From contig CAZXRQ010000002.1 of NCBI GenBank assembly GCA_964642795.1, positions 1-63,888 of the forward strand: a DNA stretch of 63,888 nucleotides, read 5' to 3'. This DNA comes from JAVVVD01 sp964642795. Lineage in GTDB: Bacteria; Bacillota; Clostridia; Christensenellales; CAG-138. The notes beneath the pieces are model-generated. The model did not search any database. It was not told the DNA's origin and saw nothing but the letters and a program-made list of their open reading frames with translations. The stretch's first letter is position 1, and each line of letters begins with the position of its first letter. Positions 60,719 through 63,888 of the stretch are shown here, piece after piece. Both the position numbers and the translations under genes were made by a program.

Positions 60719-61819
60719 ATGTGGAAAAACGAGCTTGCCGAAAGCGTGCGCACAGTGGCGGAGCTGAAGGAGCTTGGCTATGTTAATGAGGCTGACACTC
60801 CCGCGCTGGAAGCCGTAACCGAAGAATTCCCACTGCTGATACCCCGTTATTATCTCTCTCTTATCAATAAGGACGATCCCGACGACCCAATACGCAAGCT
60901 GTGCATACCCTCCGCAATGGAGGCGGATCTCTCCGGCAGCTTTGATACCTCCGGCGAAGCCGACAACACAAAGCTGCAGGGGCTGCAGCACAAATACAAA
61001 AACACCGCGCTGATACTTTCCACCAATCTGTGCGCGATGTACTGCCGCCATTGCTTCAGAAAGCGGCTCGTCGGCGTAAGCGAGCAGGAGATGCTCAGTT
61101 TTATGCAGGACGCGGCCGCATATGTAAGCGAGCATAAGGAGATAGACAATGTGCTCATATCCGGCGGCGACGCGCTGATGAACTCCAACCGTGTGCTGGA
61201 CAGCTTCCTGTCAGACCTGTACACGATAGACCACCTCAAGTTTGTGCGCATAGGCACGCGCACGCCGGCGGTGCTGCCCTCGCGCATAAACAAGGATCCC
61301 GAGCTTGTAGATATGCTGAAGCGCTATGCGTCCATTAAGCCGCTGTATGTCGTTACGCAATTCAACCATCCGCGCGAGCTTACCCCGCAGGCGCGCGCCG
61401 CTATAAAGAGGCTGAAGGACGCCGGCATATCAGTAAACAACCAGACAGTGCTGCTGCGCGGTGTGAACGACGATCCTGCCGTACTTGCAAAGCTGCTCAA
61501 CCGCTTGAGCGCCGCGGGCGTGCTTCCCTACTATGTATTCCAGTGCCGTCCCGTCGCCGCGGTGAAGGAGCAGTTCCAGGTACCCCTGGTGCGCGCAATC
61601 GACATAGTCGAGGACGCAAAATCCAAGGTAAGCGGTATAGCCAAGCGATTCAAATTTGCCATGAGCCATCCCACCGGCAAAATTGAGATAATCGGCAAGA
61701 TACACGGCAATATAATGGTATTCAAGTACCATCAGCCCAAGGTAGTCGAGGACGCCGGCAGGATGTTTGCCGTACAGGTAACGCCGGAGCAGGCGTGGCT
61801 GTCCGACGAGCTTACTTGA
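60719..61819 (+). CDS. KamA-family radical SAM protein, divergent aminomutase-like
   Basis: A 366-aa radical SAM enzyme. The cluster motif CxxxCxxC is CAMYCRHC in LSTNLCAMYCRHCFRKRLVG, and VLISGGDALM and HLKFVRIGTRTPAVLP match the lysine 2,3-aminomutase family. At the usual PLP/Lys site (PGGGGK in the lysine enzyme) it reads SHPTGKIEIIG, keeping the Lys but not the preceding Asp that binds the lysine substrate. It is also shorter than lysine 2,3-aminomutase (about 416 aa). AAAGGAGG precedes the ATG. Substrate unknown; glutamate or lysine mutase, or an EF-P-type modifier, are options. Confidence 0.85.
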   Translation: MWKNELAESVRTVAELKELGYVNEADTPALEAVTEEFPLLIPRYYLSLINKDDPDDPIRKLCIPSAMEADLSGSFDTSGEADNTKLQGLQHKYKNTALILSTNLCAMYCRHCFRKRLVGVSEQEMLSFMQDAAAYVSEHKEIDNVLISGGDALMNSNRVLDSFLSDLYTIDHLKFVRIGTRTPAVLPSRINKDPELVDMLKRYASIKPLYVVTQFNHPRELTPQARAAIKRLKDAGISVNNQTVLLRGVNDDPAVLAKLLNRLSAAGVLPYYVFQCRPVAAVKEQFQVPLVRAIDIVEDAKSKVSGIAKRFKFAMSHPTGKIEIIGKIHGNIMVFKYHQPKVVEDAGRMFAVQVTPEQAWLSDELT

Positions 61820-61844
61820 CGCGGCTGCGCCATGCAAATATAAT
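61816..61844 (+). promoter_or_regulatory. Promoter of the Xaa-Pro aminopeptidase gene
   Basis: TTGACG - 17 nt - TATAAT. It starts within the stop region of the KamA gene and gives a leader of about 54 nt. Confidence 0.65.
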
Positions 61845-61848
61845 ACTT

Positions 61849-61881
61849 ACGGGCGGTCGCAGCAGTTGGCTGGCCGCCCGT
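61849..61881 (+). promoter_or_regulatory. Stem-loop at the 5' end of the aminopeptidase leader
   Basis: ACGGGCGG / CCGCCCGT with a 17-nt loop. With the promoter at 61816-61844, the mRNA would begin at about this hairpin. No T-run follows, so a terminator for the KamA gene is less likely. Confidence 0.45.
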
Positions 61882-61904
61882 CATACTATTGATAAAGGAG
61901 CGCT

Positions 61905-63698
61905 ATGACCATGATTCGTCCTCAGTTGACAGCATTGCGCGCGCGTATGGCGCAGCACGGCATGTTCGCTTACCTGGTAGTCACGTCGGACTTCCATTCC
62001 TCCGAGTATGTCGGAGAATATTTTAAGGCGCGGCAGTATATTTCCGGCTTTACCGGCAGCGCAGGCACTCTGGTGGTAACGGATAAAGAAGCCGGGCTTT
62101 GGACGGACGGGCGCTATTTTTTACAGGCTGCCAGCGAGCTTGCCGGCAGCGGCATAGACCTGTACCGCATGGGACAGCCCGGCGTACCCACGGTAAAGGA
62201 ATTCCTTGTCAGCGCCATGAAGGAAAGCGCCGTGCTGGGCATGGACGGCCGCACCGTTCCCGCCTCCATGTGCATCGAGCTTGAAAATGCGCTTGCCGCA
62301 AAGAACGTAAGGCTGGAGGTTCAGCATGACCTCGCAGGCGAAATATGGGAGGATCGCCCTCCCATGAGCGATAAGCCCGCATGGGCGCTGGATGACGAAT
62401 ATGCCGGCGTCTGCGCCGCGGACAAGCTGGGCGAGCTTCGCCAAGCCATGGAAAATGAGGGCTGCGACGCTCACATCATGGCCGGGCTGGACGACATATG
62501 CTGGCTTTTCAATATTCGCGGCACCGATGTGACAAATACCCCCATGGTGCTGGCGTTTGCGGCGGTGGAGCCGCGCGCGGCGTATCTATTTATGGACGAG
62601 GCCAAGGCCGCGCCCATACGCGAGCAGCTGGATCGCGCAAGGATCACGCTGCGCCCCTATTCCGACGCATATGAATACGCCGGCAGCTGCGCCGGCAAGC
62701 ACGTTATGCTGGATCCCTCGCGGGTCAACATGGCGCTGTACGAGCGGGCTAAGCGCTCCGGCGCAATACTGATCGAACGCACCGATCCCACCCAGCTTAT
62801 GAAGGCCGTCAAAAACCCTACGGAGCTTGAACATCTGCGCAGCATACACATCCCGGACGGCGTGGCCGTGGCGCGCACGATGCGATATGTTAAGGAATAC
62901 TCGGGCGGTACCCCGCTGACCGAGCTGGACGTGGCCCGCTTTATAGACACGCAGCGCGCAAATATATCCGGCTACATCTCGCCCTCATTCGATACCATAT
63001 GCGGCTTTGGCGCGCACGGCGCAATAATGCATTACAGCGCGACAGAGGAAAGCAACGCGCCCATCGCCAAGGACAGCTTCGTGCTGCTGGATTCCGGCGG
63101 ACAGTACCTTACCGGCACCACGGATATTACCCGTACCTTTGTGACCGGAGCCGCCTCGGATATGATGAAGCAGCATTTCGCGGTGGTACTGCGCTCCATG
63201 CTTAGCCTTGCATCGGCAAGATTCATGCAGGGCTGCTCCGGCATGAACCTCGACATACTGGCGCGCGGGCCTTTTTGGGACAGCTGCCTCGACTATAACC
63301 ACGGCACCGGGCACGGCGTGGGCTTTGTTTCCGGCGTGCATGAAGGGCCAAACGCCTTCCGCTGGAAAAAGACCCCCGGCCGTAACGAAAGCGCGCCGCT
63401 TGAGCCCGGCATGGTCACCACGGACGAGCCCGGCATATACCTTGAGGGAAAATACGGCATACGGCTGGAGAACGAGCTGGTATGCGTAAAGGACGAGCTT
63501 AACGAATACGGCCAGTTCCTGCGCTTCGAGTGCCTTACCTACGCGCCCATCGATCTGGACGCGGTAGAGCCGAAATATCTAAGCGAGCTGGACCGCGAAC
63601 GGCTGAACCAGTACCATTCCGCGGTATACGAGAAGCTATCGCCGCATATGACCGCCGAGGAGCAGGTGTGGCTGCTTAGGGCGACGCGGGCGATTTAA
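61905..63698 (+). CDS. Xaa-Pro aminopeptidase, M24B family
   Basis: A 597-aa cytoplasmic dinuclear metallopeptidase removing N-terminal residues before Pro. Two creatinase-type N domains (1-300) precede the pita-bread catalytic domain. Metal ligands are seen as Asp in LLDSGGQY and TTDITRTF, His in GHGVGF, Glu in DEPGIYLEG and Glu in RLENELV. The long form of about 600 aa matches eukaryotic-like PepP2 seen in Clostridia. AAAGGAG precedes the ATG by 6 bases. Repeat B4 follows at once. Confidence 0.95.
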   Translation: MTMIRPQLTALRARMAQHGMFAYLVVTSDFHSSEYVGEYFKARQYISGFTGSAGTLVVTDKEAGLWTDGRYFLQAASELAGSGIDLYRMGQPGVPTVKEFLVSAMKESAVLGMDGRTVPASMCIELENALAAKNVRLEVQHDLAGEIWEDRPPMSDKPAWALDDEYAGVCAADKLGELRQAMENEGCDAHIMAGLDDICWLFNIRGTDVTNTPMVLAFAAVEPRAAYLFMDEAKAAPIREQLDRARITLRPYSDAYEYAGSCAGKHVMLDPSRVNMALYERAKRSGAILIERTDPTQLMKAVKNPTELEHLRSIHIPDGVAVARTMRYVKEYSGGTPLTELDVARFIDTQRANISGYISPSFDTICGFGAHGAIMHYSATEESNAPIAKDSFVLLDSGGQYLTGTTDITRTFVTGAASDMMKQHFAVVLRSMLSLASARFMQGCSGMNLDILARGPFWDSCLDYNHGTGHGVGFVSGVHEGPNAFRWKKTPGRNESAPLEPGMVTTDEPGIYLEGKYGIRLENELVCVKDELNEYGQFLRFECLTYAPIDLDAVEPKYLSELDRERLNQYHSAVYEKLSPHMTAEEQVWLLRATRAI

Positions 63699-63817
63699 GC
63701 GAAACCGTCCCCGCGGCGCGCATTGAACCGCGGCGGCTATCGCCGCCGCGGTTCTTTGGCGGGCTTCGCCCGCCACCCGCGCATTTCATGCGCATGCGCG
63801 CCGCGGTGGCGTTTCGC
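63699..63817 (-). repeat. Family B cloverleaf repeat, copy B4 (reverse orientation)
   Basis: Outer stem GCGAAAC...GTTTCGC and GCGGCGCGCAT / ATGCGCGCCGC. In plus-strand order the arms are GAACCGCGGCGGC / GCCGCCGCGGTTC at 63725-63754, TGGCGGGC-TTC-GCCCGCCA at 63757-63775 and GCGCAT-TTC-ATGCGC at 63779-63793, i.e. the same element on the minus strand. It begins right after the aminopeptidase stop. Confidence 0.87.
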
Positions 63818-63827
63818 GCACAGCTTC

Positions 63828-63888
63828 CAGTCTGCCGATAAACCCCGGGATTATTAAGGGCCGCAGCCCTTAATGTAAAATCCGGTCT
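63828..63888 (-). repeat. Family A repeat, truncated copy A4 at window edge
   Basis: Starts with the family A right end CAGTCTGCCGATAAACCCC, then CCCGGG, the ATTAAGGGC-type hairpin and the start of the CCGGTCT hairpin, in reverse orientation. The rest lies beyond the window. It follows B4 by 10 bases. Confidence 0.8.

Overview
The window reads as one scaffold of a spore-forming Firmicute, most likely a GC-rich member of the Clostridia. The pointers are sporulation genes (spoVT, a SpoIID-domain protein, a CotF-like coat protein, an M23 protein resembling SpoIIQ), a V/A-type ATPase with a membrane pyrophosphatase, tungsten and selenium enzymes, and a moeA fused to a binding-protein-like domain. 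A 100-N scaffold gap at 46889-46988 suggests a draft or metagenome assembly. Isoleucine is often written ATA, unusual for such GC-rich DNA. I found no rRNA, tRNA, CRISPR array, transposase or phage gene.

Layout. 1-6 kb: end of a V/A-ATPase operon (ntpA partial, ntpB, ntpD), a coat-like ferritin-fold protein and a K+-dependent pyrophosphatase. 6-17 kb: an rRNA methyltransferase, an ABC exporter, DUF368 and DUF5684 membrane proteins, an ASCH/MFS pair, moeA-PBP and an OmpR-type two-component system. 17-25.9 kb (minus): murA, a zinc ribbon, a degenerate M23 protein, then walJ-rlmH-GNAT-prolyl-tRNA deacylase-glnS-gltX, a translation-quality operon. 25.9-31 kb: split chromate transporter, lipoprotein, acyltransferase, glutamate symporter. 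31-43 kb: cell-surface region with a SpoIID protein carrying eight SH3b repeats, two large proteins ending in a PDTGD sortase-like signal, a Ser-rich DUF937 protein and spoVT. 43.4-52 kb (minus): a GDP-rhamnose and glycosyltransferase operon (phosphosugar mutase, manC, three GT4 enzymes, gmd, rmd). 52-57 kb: a selenium module (DUF3343, TusA-like, YedE, LysR, class V cysteine desulfurase-like, selD). 57-60.5 kb: MBL protein, aldehyde:ferredoxin oxidoreductase and polyferredoxin. 60.7-63.7 kb: a divergent KamA-family radical SAM enzyme and an Xaa-Pro aminopeptidase.

The most novel material is non-coding. Two families of structured interspersed repeats lie in intergenic space. Family A (about 205 bp) is a string of five stem-loops between short inverted ends; its two full copies each sit between two direct copies of the local terminator-like hairpin. 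A minimal copy and a truncated copy also occur. Family B (about 110-133 bp) folds as a closed cloverleaf of an outer stem and three arms. Its four copies differ in sequence but keep pairing through compensatory changes, and each starts close behind a stop codon. No mobilising protein for either family is present here.

Three genes (DUF368, M23, acyltransferase) have a TATAAT box only 6-7 nt before the ATG and no Shine-Dalgarno sequence, which predicts leaderless mRNAs.
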